DNA of 64,000 bases from Magicicada septendecula (taxonomy: Eukaryota; Arthropoda; Insecta; Hemiptera; Cicadidae), in NCBI GenBank assembly GCA_034769895.1, contig CM068367.1, positions 126,579,927 through 126,643,926 on the forward strand. The letters run 5' to 3'. This document shows, in pieces, positions 1 to 10,073 of this stretch; position 1 is the first letter of the stretch; every line of letters begins with the position of its first letter. The translations under genes and the position numbers were made by a program. The notes below the pieces were generated by a model. It saw nothing but the letters and a program-made list of their open reading frames with translations. It did not search any database and had not been told where the DNA came from.

Positions 1-95
1 TTACCCCCAGGGAACCCCAAAAAGCTTGAAATGTCCACAGTAAAGGCTATATTCGGATTTGGGTTCCTTTAGTCTAAAAGTTTCACGAACAATTT
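1..95. repeat. Fragment of dispersed repeat 'S'
   Basis: The stretch around 40-70 (TATTCGGATTTGGGTT) closely matches 35558-35590 and, more loosely, the tandem units at 37066-37385. It is a piece of a dispersed AT-rich repeat, called S here. It has no coding capacity and its left edge lies outside the window. Confidence 0.4.
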
Positions 96-1430
96 ATAGC
101 TTGTATGTTATATGTTGCCTGTTGTAAACTGGCGTTGATTTATGATATTGTTTAATTCTGGTTGATCGATTAACCCTGTCTTTAACTTACTCAAATGTTA
201 GCCTTCAGCAAAGAATTTGTTCAGAATATAATCTTTTCGTAATTAAATTAAGTAAAGTTTTAATTAATTCAGTTATTAATCTCTCACTGACTGATTCACG
301 ATAATGAATATTCCGAGGCTCATCTTAGACTCAAATAAACGGGGCGTGGCCCTCACTGCTCTAGATGTTTACAATCTTTTGAAATTTTTTCATTTTTGGG
401 GGAAATGGTGTTCTAAATTTTAGGAAATTTTCAAAAGTACAGATTTTTCAAATTTATATTCACTTTTGGAAATTCAAAACTATAGAATTTTCAAAAGTAT
501 ATTCACATCTTGGTTTTGGGAAAACGAAGGGCAAAAAAGTTAGGTAAAAATTTTATAAAATTGTTTAACATATGAAAACCAGCTTTAAAATAATTAAAAT
601 ATACTAATCATTTTATTTAATCTAATATATATTCCGTTCAAAATAGTGAACGAGTTCTGCTGCCCAGAGAGCTTCCTATAGTATATTACGTGTTCTCGTT
701 ATATCTTTCGGGGGCGTGATCTCCTCTCAACCAGTTGTCTACTGATTTCTCACTGCAGAATATTTGTCTCGTCTACTAACTAACTTAATAGGATTTACGA
801 GGGTGGTGGTTCTCCCAAGAACACGAAACCTTGGTCGTGGTCTACTATTTCACGAGAGAGGGAGGGCGAGAGAGAGGGTGTGGGGGAGAGAGAAAGAAGG
901 GGGAATAAAGGATGATATTGTATTACAGAGAAACGTTTGTTCGAAAGGTGAAACGATTAACAAGTAGGAGCAAAAGTAACATGAAAATATCGACAAAATA
1001 AGAAACAATATCCTTATAATCATAACGAGCGATTGTTTATGGTAAAGGAATACATACAATGATTTAGTGCACGATAATCCTACTTTCTGTTTTTAATGTA
1101 CGTATATCAACGCTACGTTCCGGCGTTATATTCGCCTTTTTTTGTTTACATAAAAACAGCGTTGCGCGGATTGAATTGCAACGCGTTACTGACGTCACAC
1201 TCAATGGAAAGAATGTGTTCAACTGCGCAGTCTGATAGATAACCACTCGCTGTGCGATGCCTCTAATCTGAACACACAAAATCAAACTTTGTCTTCAGAA
1301 CTTGGTGAATACTGCCAAGCAGTTTCAAATTTCGCGAGACTTATACCATATACAAACTCCTACTATTTTTTGTAGTGATGTATGGTGGTCCTGTATTGAC
1401 ATAAGGTAAACAAAAAGGTTTTCACATTTT
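96..1430. other. AT-rich non-coding DNA
   Basis: No supported gene. About 360-560 is T/A-rich with degenerate AATTTTCAAAAGTA-like repeats that may belong to repeat S. About 846-906 is a purine-rich (GA/GGGAG) low-complexity tract. The short ORFs here look like chance. Confidence 0.5.
1190..1197. promoter_or_regulatory. Isolated CRE-like palindrome TGACGTCA
   Basis: A perfect 8-bp CRE consensus lies in a locally CpG-richer stretch (about 1100-1260) that also holds a TGCGCA NRF1-like half site near 1227. CREB/ATF factors bind TGACGTCA in animals. No gene start is recognisable nearby, so this is only a sequence match. Confidence 0.2.
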
Positions 1431-1439
1431 TTCGTATAC

Positions 1440-1845
1440 GTGATGGCGCTTCCCACACTTCTTTATGGGTCTGAGAATTGGACTTTAACGAAAGGCCAGG
1501 CTAGTCGTATCCAAGCGGCTGAAATGAGATTTCTCAGGCACATGGCAGGGTATACGCTCCATGATCATAGAAACTCAGATATACGGCAGGAACTGAATAT
1601 TATGAGCATACACGACAGGATCGCCCAGAATCGGCTGACGTGGTGGAAACATATTTACTGAACGGATGACTGACGCATCCCCAAACAACTATGGAACTAT
1701 ACGCCGAAGGGACGAAGAGATGTGGGACGTCCGAGGAAGCGCTGGAGTAACCAGCTCTAGACTCTTTGACTGTTTGAGACCCAACAAACCATCCTTGGTT
1801 TAATCCTTGCAGATGACGATGATGACCTACGAAAAGACGGATAGA
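1440..1845 (+). mobile_element. LINE 3' relic (RTE/CR1-like non-LTR retrotransposon)
   Basis: Reads as the C-terminal end of a non-LTR reverse transcriptase protein. The first segment has LLYGSENWTLTKGQ and AAEMRFLRHMAGYTL, followed after a stop near 1661 by a frame with PKGRRDVGRPRKRW. These motifs are typical of the post-RT tail of insect LINEs. The copy is 5'-truncated, interrupted by a stop, and ends near a short GATGACGATGATGAC tail at about 1812-1827. Shared 3' sequence recurs at 61200-61310. Confidence 0.85.
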
Positions 1846-2139
1846 TGACGACGTAGAGGTTGATTTTAGGAGTATGATTGTAAGTGACTGCAGAAGGTTG
1901 TGTGTTGAAAGGATGTAATGGAAGAAAATCATTGAATAAGATACGACCCAAACTGGGTTGTGATCCCGGAAGAAGAAGATGTTTCCAGTCACTTCACTTA
2001 ATCATATTCTACAAATTTTTACTTCATCGACGGGGTCACACATTCCCCTTATTAACTGCAGAATGGACATCTGTTTCAGTTTAGGACAAGAAATCCAACC
2101 CCTACTTGTCACAGATCGCGGACTAAGTTATATTTCAGC

Positions 2140-2960
2140 TGATCTGAATAGCGTTTTGTACAATTTAATTTTATTAAATACCACTATTGTATTAACGACT
2201 CGGAACACTAAGTTTTTTATAAGTAAAAGCATAAAGTTTTACCTTACAGCCTGAACCGGTTTTCGCCTTTAAAAGGCTTCTTCAGAGGCTGCCGCTGGTA
2301 GCGCTGTCCGTCCTGTTGTGGGCGACGGAATCGAATTTCGAAAGATCGATGCTGTGTGGGTGGTGTGAGATATGTTCGAATAATGCGCGCGATTTGAATT
2401 GTGTCTGTTCGTTTAGGATGTCGTTTTTATTTGTTTTCGTGTGTTTGTATATTTCCAATTGTTCTAGAGTGTCTAGTTTTCGCCTTTTGTGTGTACGTGT
2501 AGAATGTTCATGTTATTGTCGATGTTTTTATATGTGGGGTTTGCTTCAATGAGGTGGTTTGCAAAGGTGGATTCTGTAGTGGAGTGGAGTGCCTTTGTGT
2601 GTTCAATGTATCTCTGTTTGAAGCTGGGTCCTGTCTGGCCTATGTAGAATTTATTGCAATTTGAGCAATTTAGCTTGTAAACACCGGGTAGATCGAATTT
2701 GTTTTGTGCTTTGTGTGTGTTTTGATAGTGTGTGTTCTGTTTTGTTAGTAGTTTTGTAAGTGATTCTGTATCCTGCTTTTTTGAATTTGTGGGCTATTTT
2801 TTCAGTTTGTTTGTTGATGTATGTTAGTGTTATGAATTTGTTGTTTTCTGTCTTTGTTTGTTGTTTGTTTTGTGTAGGAGTTTACTGACTATTGTTCTGT
2901 CATATCCGTTAGATTCTGCTAGATATTTTATCGTGCGGGCAATAGATATTTAATTTTATT
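2140..2960 (-). mobile_element. Penelope-like element, GIY-YIG endonuclease relic
   Basis: On the minus strand, translation around 2690-2550 gives VYKLNCSNCNKFYIGQTG followed by a conserved F..RY.EH segment. This is the GIY-YIG nuclease signature of Penelope-like retroelements. Upstream (about 2850-2700) is the linker YINKQTEKIAHKFKKAGY that normally joins reverse transcriptase to endonuclease. Downstream of the nuclease the frame is broken. The rest of the protein is missing, so this is a 5'-truncated dead copy. A hammerhead-like core lies in its 3' region (2258-2285). Edges are approximate. Confidence 0.83.
2258..2285 (-). ncRNA. Hammerhead-ribozyme-like core in PLE 3' region
   Basis: Minus strand reads CTGAAGA, one A, a GCC/GGC stem with an AT loop, then GAAAAC. 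Hammerhead ribozymes need CUGANGA, stem II and GAAA; Penelope-like elements are known to carry them. One extra nucleotide sits between GA and stem II, so activity is uncertain. Confidence 0.35.
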
Positions 2961-3911
2961 GTTGCGGGCAATCATTTTACACTTTAAAATATTATGTTTG
3001 CAAAACACACTCAGTTCCCAACACTACTTTATTACATATTTATTAAAGCTTTATGTTTCTGGGTAAGATCTGGTAACGTTCCACATCACCACATGTATAC
3101 CCATTGATTATCTTGTTATCTACTACACGCGGACAACCTCATAGTTTTCTTTTCAATTTTCCCTTAAACCCAAACTACGCCCTTCGTATCTCGCAACTAG
3201 AATGCTTCTTGCAAAGCACGCACAGTAATCCACGTGAACAGTTCAGTATCATCTGCGCACCTGTGCAATTTGATCGTAGTGTTTCTCTAACCTCCAACTG
3301 ATTTACTGTTCTGGCAATAACCGAATTAAGGAACAAAATTAGCATTTAACACAACTATTGTTTCTCTGTATCATCGTTTTAGTTTTATATATCCTTTTCA
3401 GAGGCCACGCGACCCAATGGAGTTTCACTTCATACGTTGAACAGTCAGGTTGTCTCCCAAACGTTCTACGTTCGTAACCACTATTCCAATATGATAATTG
3501 AAGGCATGCGGTAAACAAACGAATAAGTGAAAACCGTTTGGGGCTCCGTTTTGAAACCTAAATCTCGTGGCCTTGAAGAAATGTTTACATACAAGTACAG
3601 TAATACTCGAGTGAGCAAGTTCAGGGACTTATTAAATTAAATTAATGATTAAATTTAAAAAAATCACAAAGTATTTATTTAATCTTAACTATTTCTATCG
3701 TAAAGTGTAAGGCGAGCTTACAAAATAACTTTTTTAAAAAACACTCCTAACATAATAATTTTACACTTTATAATTGATGTTTGCGAGTTCAATATCTTAT
3801 TGAACAGATAAGGCAGTTAACCAGAATTTTGTCTAGACAAGACAAGCTGCAAACGTGCGAAACACTCTGCACTGGACAGAAAATGATTAAATGAAATCAT
3901 TACAACACAAG
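2961..3911. other. AT-rich non-coding DNA
   Basis: No supported coding or repeat feature seen. It forms the left flank of the LTR element. Confidence 0.4.
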
Positions 3912-4400
3912 TGTAACGAGCAGAAAATTTTAAAAATTTTAAATTTTCACCTCGGCAGAGTACGTTCACACGAGGCAGTGTCAACGACTTATAGTTGGCG
4001 CAATAAATAAGGAGTAATGAGAAGATGTCAGTGAGGCGTCGCTGACTTGACAATAGAAACACATTAAGTTCGATCCAACTATAGAAATTGGTGGCGTAAG
4101 ATGACAGGGAAAGTTCGTCCAGAATTATTGCTCTCCGCAGCTGTAACAAAGTAAGCCACGACATTCACACCCGTACCGAGAATTGTAGCAGATGTTGACC
4201 ATGTTACGTCAGTAGACGATAAACGACAAAAACGAGTGAAACTACACCATTACAATGGAACGGATGCACTGCACCTTAAGAAACAATACAGTAAGATAGG
4301 CCTGACAAAGATTAAAGTCGTGTTACGCAGCTGGAGTTATCGTCTAATTGACAGACAAGAATTTACGAAGGGAAAGTTGGGGTGACTTCACCAGCCAGCA
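3912..4400 (+). repeat. Left LTR of gag-only element
   Basis: Starts TGTAACGAGC and matches 9439-9927 throughout, with two base differences (in the A/T tract near 3930 and GATT/GACT near 4314). The minus-strand ORF within it is duplicated only because the LTR is. Confidence 0.8.
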
Positions 4401-6516
4401 GATGTTCAAAATTGTTAATAGCCAAAAAAAAGGGGTTAGAACTTGGAACAATGCGCCAGGAAGACTGAAAGTACAGATAATGGGAATCTATAGAAACACA
4501 GAGTTTACTCAGACAATAGGCTGATCGACAAGTGTCTAATAGCCATAGTTTCGTCGAATCGGGTCAACGTTCGTCAGAGCAAAAATCGGGGAGACCAAAG
4601 AACCTATCAGAAGCCTTCAGCCAGCGAGAAATTTGGTGGTGAGGAGTGTTTCCATAGTAACAGAAACGAAGGGCCTATCGGGAGAACTATGACGTAGAAT
4701 CTTGACATGGTGGGACAGTAATTTCCAAGAAAACTAAAAACTGACCAATCTCGAAATGAAGTAGGCGTGAAGCGCGCCAGAGACAAAATTTTGAGTAGGG
4801 ACGAATTAATAAAACTATCTGTCTAAAACGGCGGAGGGACAGTCTACACTCAATTTTTGAAACAGTAATACTCAATCTTTCGACAGTTTTTACTAAAGTT
4901 TTACAGACAGTTTTTACACTCAAATTTTCAAATAGTTTAACTTCAAGTGCGAGAGACGGTATATCATAAACTTTCAACAGTTTATTCTAATCATTCGGAG
5001 TTAGTATTATTTAAATTTCAGAAGAGTACATTAATCGTGCGGAATATTAACTCGAGTCCGGAAGTTAGAACGTTAACCAGTAACTTAAAAGACTTAGTAA
5101 TACATTCATGTCACGGTAGTGAGATTTAACCGAAGTGCGAGGTAACGGACTTAGTTAAAATTATACAAAGTGAACAATCAGACCGTTACACCAACAGACA
5201 TCATCACTTAACGATATACAAAACAGTTGAACTTAATATAGTGTACTACACATTATTAACAACATAATGAACACGAAATATTAAACAAATTAATGAATAA
5301 TACGAATGTTTAATGAAGCAGCGACAAGTGGAACTAGACATGTATATTAACATTAAAACGAACTCACAGCACACACAGTAAGATGAAACATTTGATTGAA
5401 CACTGAACTTCAATTATTCACATATACTAACGCCTACGCGAATGATCGGAAGAGTAAGTGTTAAGTGATTGTGAGAAAGCAGCATCCGACGGAATGGGTC
5501 TACGAGCCATCTTCATCTCTGGAACTCAACTTCAACAACAACTAATGGATATTCAATAACCAAGTAACCATTATTATAATCATTTCTAATTAGTAACTTC
5601 TACTGACCTGGTTTCTTTCAAAGAATTCACACCTGAGAAAATTATTAAAAAAAGTAATGAATAAATCTGAATAAAAGTAATTAATGAATGTACTAACAAA
5701 AGCTTATTTGGGATTTAATGAACGCATCAAATAAGTAATATGAATTGTTATATATTTGATTTATATATGTATGTATGTTTTCTCTGTTTTCAGCATATAG
5801 TGAAACACGTAAATTGTTATTATAAAATACGTATGTATTTCAGGTACAGCGACGTATCATGTGTACAATTATAATGTATTATGAATGATAATTAAACTAG
5901 TACTTTAAGTTGATCATAAATATGCGTTCATTATTGCCAAATACAACCTAAATATCAACCTGAATTTTGAAGGAATATAAATAGATTTTAAGAGTTTCAT
6001 ATGTTCAAATAAATGAATTGATAACGTTAATCTATTAAGTGATATCACGTATGTGCTGATGAGAATCAGAATAGTTATACATAATTTTAAATGGCTGTTT
6101 CACACCCGGCATGAAAGTAATCAATTAAAGCAAGTAAATACGTATTATCTATTGCACCTGAATTATATAGAATTCATTATATAAACTGTGTTCCAACACG
6201 CGGGCATAGATAATCAGAGTAATAAATAAGATTCAATTACACACATACATGTGAAAAATCAATAAAATATTTATGCAATTAATACACACTTATAAATTTA
6301 CATTTATAAATGGCGTCTAACTTCGGGGCTAGATATATGTGAAAGATATCAGTATTTATACATTTATAAATGGCGCCCATTCGCACGGCATGATACGTAT
6401 TAACAAAGATTGTTAACACGTACAGCTTTGGTAAAGAACAGGCAGTAGAAGTAGTAGAGAAAGTAGTGTCATCGAAATAGAAGTAAGATAAGTGTTATTA
6501 GTGTAAGTCAGTTTGA
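4401..6516. other. Long 5' leader of the LTR element
   Basis: About 2.1 kb between the left LTR and the gag-like ORF, with no coding signal. This is unusually long for a leader. It contains the two primer-binding-site-like motifs at 6311 and 6371. Confidence 0.5.
6301..6390 (+). other. Two primer-binding-site-like motifs
   Basis: The phrase ACATTTATAAATGGCG occurs twice, 60 bp apart. It is followed once by TCTAACTTCGGGGC (from 6317) and once by CCCATTCGCACGG (from 6377). Both resemble the TGGCGCCCAACGTGGGGC type of retroelement tRNA primer site. They lie 1.9 kb downstream of the mapped LTR end instead of next to it, yet about 200 and 150 bp before the gag-like ORF, where such a site is expected. 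Confidence 0.35.
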
Positions 6517-8139
6517 ATGATTACGCGTAGGAGGGCAAAAATGGCGAGCAATTCCGATAGCGTAGAATTCGACATTAATAACCAATTAGGTACAGTGAAT
6601 ACAGAAGACAATACTACACCTAGCGAACCAAGTAGTGTTGTAGAGAGTCCAGAAGATAGGGCGCGAGGACAGACGTCAAAACTAGAAGATGGAACTCTAC
6701 AAATGTTGATGGAGTTCATGCGTCAACAGAGAGAGAAACAAGAAGAAAGTAATAAATTACTTAGTGAAAAACTAGAAGAAAGACTAGAGAAACAAGAAGA
6801 GAATATTAACAGAAAACAGGAAGAACGAAGCAAGAAACTAGAAGAAAATATTAAATTAATTAGTGAGAAATTAGATAAGCAGAAGGAAGAACAAGAAGAA
6901 AACAGTAGATTAATTAGTGAAAAATTAGAAAAACAAAATGAAAAACTCGACCAGCATAAGGAAGAGATTACGCAAATAAGGTCCGAGATACGTGGATACA
7001 CGAATGCCTTGAAAGCGGACAGTAGCGAAGCCCAGAAGAAGCAAGAAGAAGTGGTGAATGAGAATTACGAAGATATGAAGAAAGTACAAGATACTGATAA
7101 CACTGTCGATCTTACAGATGTATCAGATATCAAGAAATTATCAACTGTGGGATTTAATGCAAATGTCATTAGCAAACCAAGGAAGAAGTGGATTAAGAAG
7201 AGAAATGACTTTGTTTCTCGATATCTGGCGATATCGGAGGATGATCCAGACATGGATAGAGATTATAAAAATTTACTACTACCAAGTAGAATGCATAAAA
7301 GGCACAATTTAATCAACACGGGAAGAGGTACTACATCGATGAATCCTAGGATGAAGTATCCAGCATGTAAAATCAGCATGGATCGGCGAAGGAGTCGAGC
7401 TGCATCAATAAAAAGCATGAAGGGAAAGTTTAAAGATGAAACAAATACCGCATGTTATAAGGCTGAAAACAAATTTACGCAAACCATGAATGACGTGATG
7501 CGGAGGGACTTACAAGATCCGTATGCATATTCATCATGGACAAGAAACGTTATGAGAAAAAGGAGAGGAAAGAACTCTGCTAGTCGACTTAAAAATGTTG
7601 TAAAGAATCGTGAAGGTACTGAAAGGAGAGTCCGAGCACTCGAGGTGAGATTTCTTCGGAACTTAAGAAATAAAACTTTGTTATGTAAGTACACGAGGGG
7701 TGAGCCGATTGTCGAACAACAGTGTTGTACGCAGGCCTGGAAACGACGGCAAAAGCAGACCGGCGCGTGTTTACTTAGAGAAAGTTATTGGAGAAAACGG
7801 CAAAAACTACCCAACGTGTACCTAAACAATAGCGAGACTGCTACGAGGGGTTGCCTGAGGCAAGGCAAGCTGTTTAACGTGTATATACCCAAGAGGGATC
7901 GACACAAGGAAAGGTGCGACACATTTCTCACTCACTCAAATGGAAAGAGACGGAGAATAGTCGTAAATCTTAAGAACACTAGTGCGGCGCATCGTACCAG
8001 AGTAACGGGAACGGCCGACCGGCTATTAGGAAAACATGTGACGCAAACCCCTAGGTCAAATACCTTACTGTTTACAAACAAAAACACGTGCGTTAGTGAC
8101 AGCACTATATTGATGAGACATACAAATATGTCATCATAA
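6517..8139 (+). CDS. Gag-like coiled-coil protein of LTR retrotransposon
   Basis: A 540-residue ORF, by far the longest in the window. Residues about 55-175 form a strongly charged heptad-like coiled coil with repeated units of the kind LISEKLEKQ and KQEENI, resembling the N-terminal part of many insect Gypsy-type Gag proteins. Residues about 220-540 are very basic (for example RRRSRAASIKS and RKRRGKNSASR), as expected for nucleic-acid binding. No CCHC zinc knuckle and no protease or RT motif is present. An alternative start is M9 (AAAAATGGCG). Function is inferred from coiled coil, basic tail and position between two LTRs, not from a recognised family match. Confidence 0.62.
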   Translation: MITRRRAKMASNSDSVEFDINNQLGTVNTEDNTTPSEPSSVVESPEDRARGQTSKLEDGTLQMLMEFMRQQREKQEESNKLLSEKLEERLEKQEENINRKQEERSKKLEENIKLISEKLDKQKEEQEENSRLISEKLEKQNEKLDQHKEEITQIRSEIRGYTNALKADSSEAQKKQEEVVNENYEDMKKVQDTDNTVDLTDVSDIKKLSTVGFNANVISKPRKKWIKKRNDFVSRYLAISEDDPDMDRDYKNLLLPSRMHKRHNLINTGRGTTSMNPRMKYPACKISMDRRRSRAASIKSMKGKFKDETNTACYKAENKFTQTMNDVMRRDLQDPYAYSSWTRNVMRKRRGKNSASRLKNVVKNREGTERRVRALEVRFLRNLRNKTLLCKYTRGEPIVEQQCCTQAWKRRQKQTGACLLRESYWRKRQKLPNVYLNNSETATRGCLRQGKLFNVYIPKRDRHKERCDTFLTHSNGKRRRIVVNLKNTSAAHRTRVTGTADRLLGKHVTQTPRSNTLLFTNKNTCVSDSTILMRHTNMSS

Positions 8140-9438
8140 TTATGACTTGAGAATGAATAAATGAAAACGTATTCAGAAGGCGAACTTCAGAATATTTGAA
8201 AATGTAATGATTAAATTTGAAAATATTGAATAAAATACATTAAATACATTGGTTATATGAAAATGCATAAACCAAAGATGATAATTAGAGATGAATATTG
8301 ATGAATGAAGAGTAGGGGATTAATGAATAAAATAAAACGAAGCTACATGTGTACTCGTTGATTGCAATGATATAGTAATAAATTAGATCCGCGGAAAATT
8401 CAATGCCAGACAATTGAAAAAATACCATGAACCAGAAAATTGAAGATGAAGGAAGAGGAAGAAATTGAAGAAGATGTCATAAGAACTAGCTGATGCTGAT
8501 GAATCATCTGCGTTATGGTAATTGACGCGCTGATATCATTCAAGCTGGCTTAACCAAGAAAATTATGTATTTTAATTGTCAAACATAACATAAAGTGTAT
8601 TTAGTTAATTAAGCACTAATTAAATGTTAGATACTAAGATAAATTAACATTTAGTGTGACATTTTATAAAAATATTGCAGTGAACGCAAAGGACATTTAA
8701 TTGCTATCACTTGATTCACATAGTGATAAGATACTAGGACAAAGTGAAAGAAAGGGACACTTAAAATCAAATAAGTGATATTATTCAAAGAACTAGATCG
8801 TAAATGAACTTTATTAATGTGAGTGTATATAATTAATAGGCTAAGATTGTAAATGATGCTAGAATGAAGTAGGTAAATCATTAAAACAAAATGTATTACG
8901 TGTATGTAAATTATTAAAATAATTACAACTAAAGTAGCGAATGTGTTAATTAACAATTTAATTGTAAATAACATTTTAAAAAGATTTTATTGGTAAGATC
9001 ATTAGTAATGTACAGAATGTATATGTATAGGAGATTTTTTTTTTATGTCATGTAAAGTGTTACACTGAACCAATTGATTATTTGATAATATCTTGTGAAT
9101 ATGATATTTTAGAAAGTAAAATTTTATTCAATTGATTAAATTATTTAATTGCTCATTAAATTTATGATTTGTCTTATAATTATAAGGATAAGGTATTTAT
9201 ATGTAAATACGAAAATGTGAAATGCGTTCAGCTATCCCAAATAGCTAGCAATAAATTCAGAGAACCGATTAAAACCAAAAGGGGGTGTACCACTTGTAAT
9301 GTAAGCCTTTAAGAATAGGTTATCATGTATTGCTTTCCCTTTTGAAGAAGATGAACACGGCGAGGCGACGTACAGGGCGCAGAATTTAGATTTGAGTTGT
9401 TCCCTGAGGTCACATCGTCAAATCGAAATTGAGGACAC
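8140..9438. other. Non-coding 3' internal region of the LTR element
   Basis: AT-rich, no open frames, no pol remnants that I can see. It holds a polypurine-like tract at 9271-9285. Near 9350-9430 a short frame reads through toward the right LTR but is not long enough to classify. Confidence 0.45.
9271..9285 (+). other. Polypurine-tract-like motif followed by TGTA
   Basis: AAAACCAAAAGGGGG followed immediately by TGTACCAC is what a polypurine tract and the start of a 3' LTR usually look like. The mapped right LTR begins 153 bp later, so this is either chance or evidence of a more complex, nested structure. Confidence 0.35.
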
Positions 9439-9927
9439 TGTAACGAGCAGAAAATTTAAAAAATTTTAAATTTTCACCTCGGCAGAGTACGTTCACACGA
9501 GGCAGTGTCAACGACTTATAGTTGGCGCAATAAATAAGGAGTAATGAGAAGATGTCAGTGAGGCGTCGCTGACTTGACAATAGAAACACATTAAGTTCGA
9601 TCCAACTATAGAAATTGGTGGCGTAAGATGACAGGGAAAGTTCGTCCAGAATTATTGCTCTCCGCAGCTGTAACAAAGTAAGCCACGACATTCACACCCG
9701 TACCGAGAATTGTAGCAGATGTTGACCATGTTACGTCAGTAGACGATAAACGACAAAAACGAGTGAAACTACACCATTACAATGGAACGGATGCACTGCA
9801 CCTTAAGAAACAATACAGTAAGATAGGCCTGACAAAGACTAAAGTCGTGTTACGCAGCTGGAGTTATCGTCTAATTGACAGACAAGAATTTACGAAGGGA
9901 AAGTTGGGGTGACTTCACCAGCCAGCA
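9439..9927 (+). repeat. Right LTR of gag-only element
   Basis: Direct repeat of 3912-4400. Same length and ends, two differences. Sequence on both sides is unrelated to the flanks of the left copy, as expected of an LTR pair. Confidence 0.8.
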
Positions 9928-10065
9928 AGCTATTCAATAAGACAGTTGACTACGAATTGTGACCCCCAACTGAAACGTAATAACGTTCCATTGAGTGCGA
10001 TAATTCATGAGATAAAACATTACAATAACTCAACCTGAATTGTAAACACGTAAGAAATTAGCTTA

Positions 10066-10073
10066 CAAGTGAT
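10066..10073. repeat. hAT target-site duplication, left copy
   Basis: CAAGTGAT, identical to 13902-13909. The 8-bp length is diagnostic of hAT insertion. Confidence 0.93.

Larger units (their letters stand above)
3912..9927 (+). mobile_element. LTR retrotransposon, gag-only (no pol)
   Basis: Two direct repeats of 489 bp (3912-4400 and 9439-9927) begin TGTAACGAGC and end around CCAGCCAGCA. I count only two differences, so insertion was recent. The repeat match stops abruptly at both ends. The left flank ends CAAG and CAAG follows the right copy (9926-9929), consistent with a 4-5 bp target duplication, with 1-3 bases of uncertainty over the LTR end. Between them is one long ORF (6517-8139) and no recognisable protease, reverse transcriptase or integrase. 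It is probably a non-autonomous Gypsy-like element mobilised by a relative's pol. Confidence 0.78.

Noticed and set aside
3817..4164. 115-codon minus-strand ORF, repeated at 9410-9691
   Set aside because: It lies inside the two LTR copies. It recurs only because the LTR is duplicated and is cut at the LTR edge.
6723..7001. Ser/Leu/Phe-rich minus-strand ORF
   Set aside because: Antisense shadow of the Glu/Lys-rich coiled coil of the gag-like ORF.
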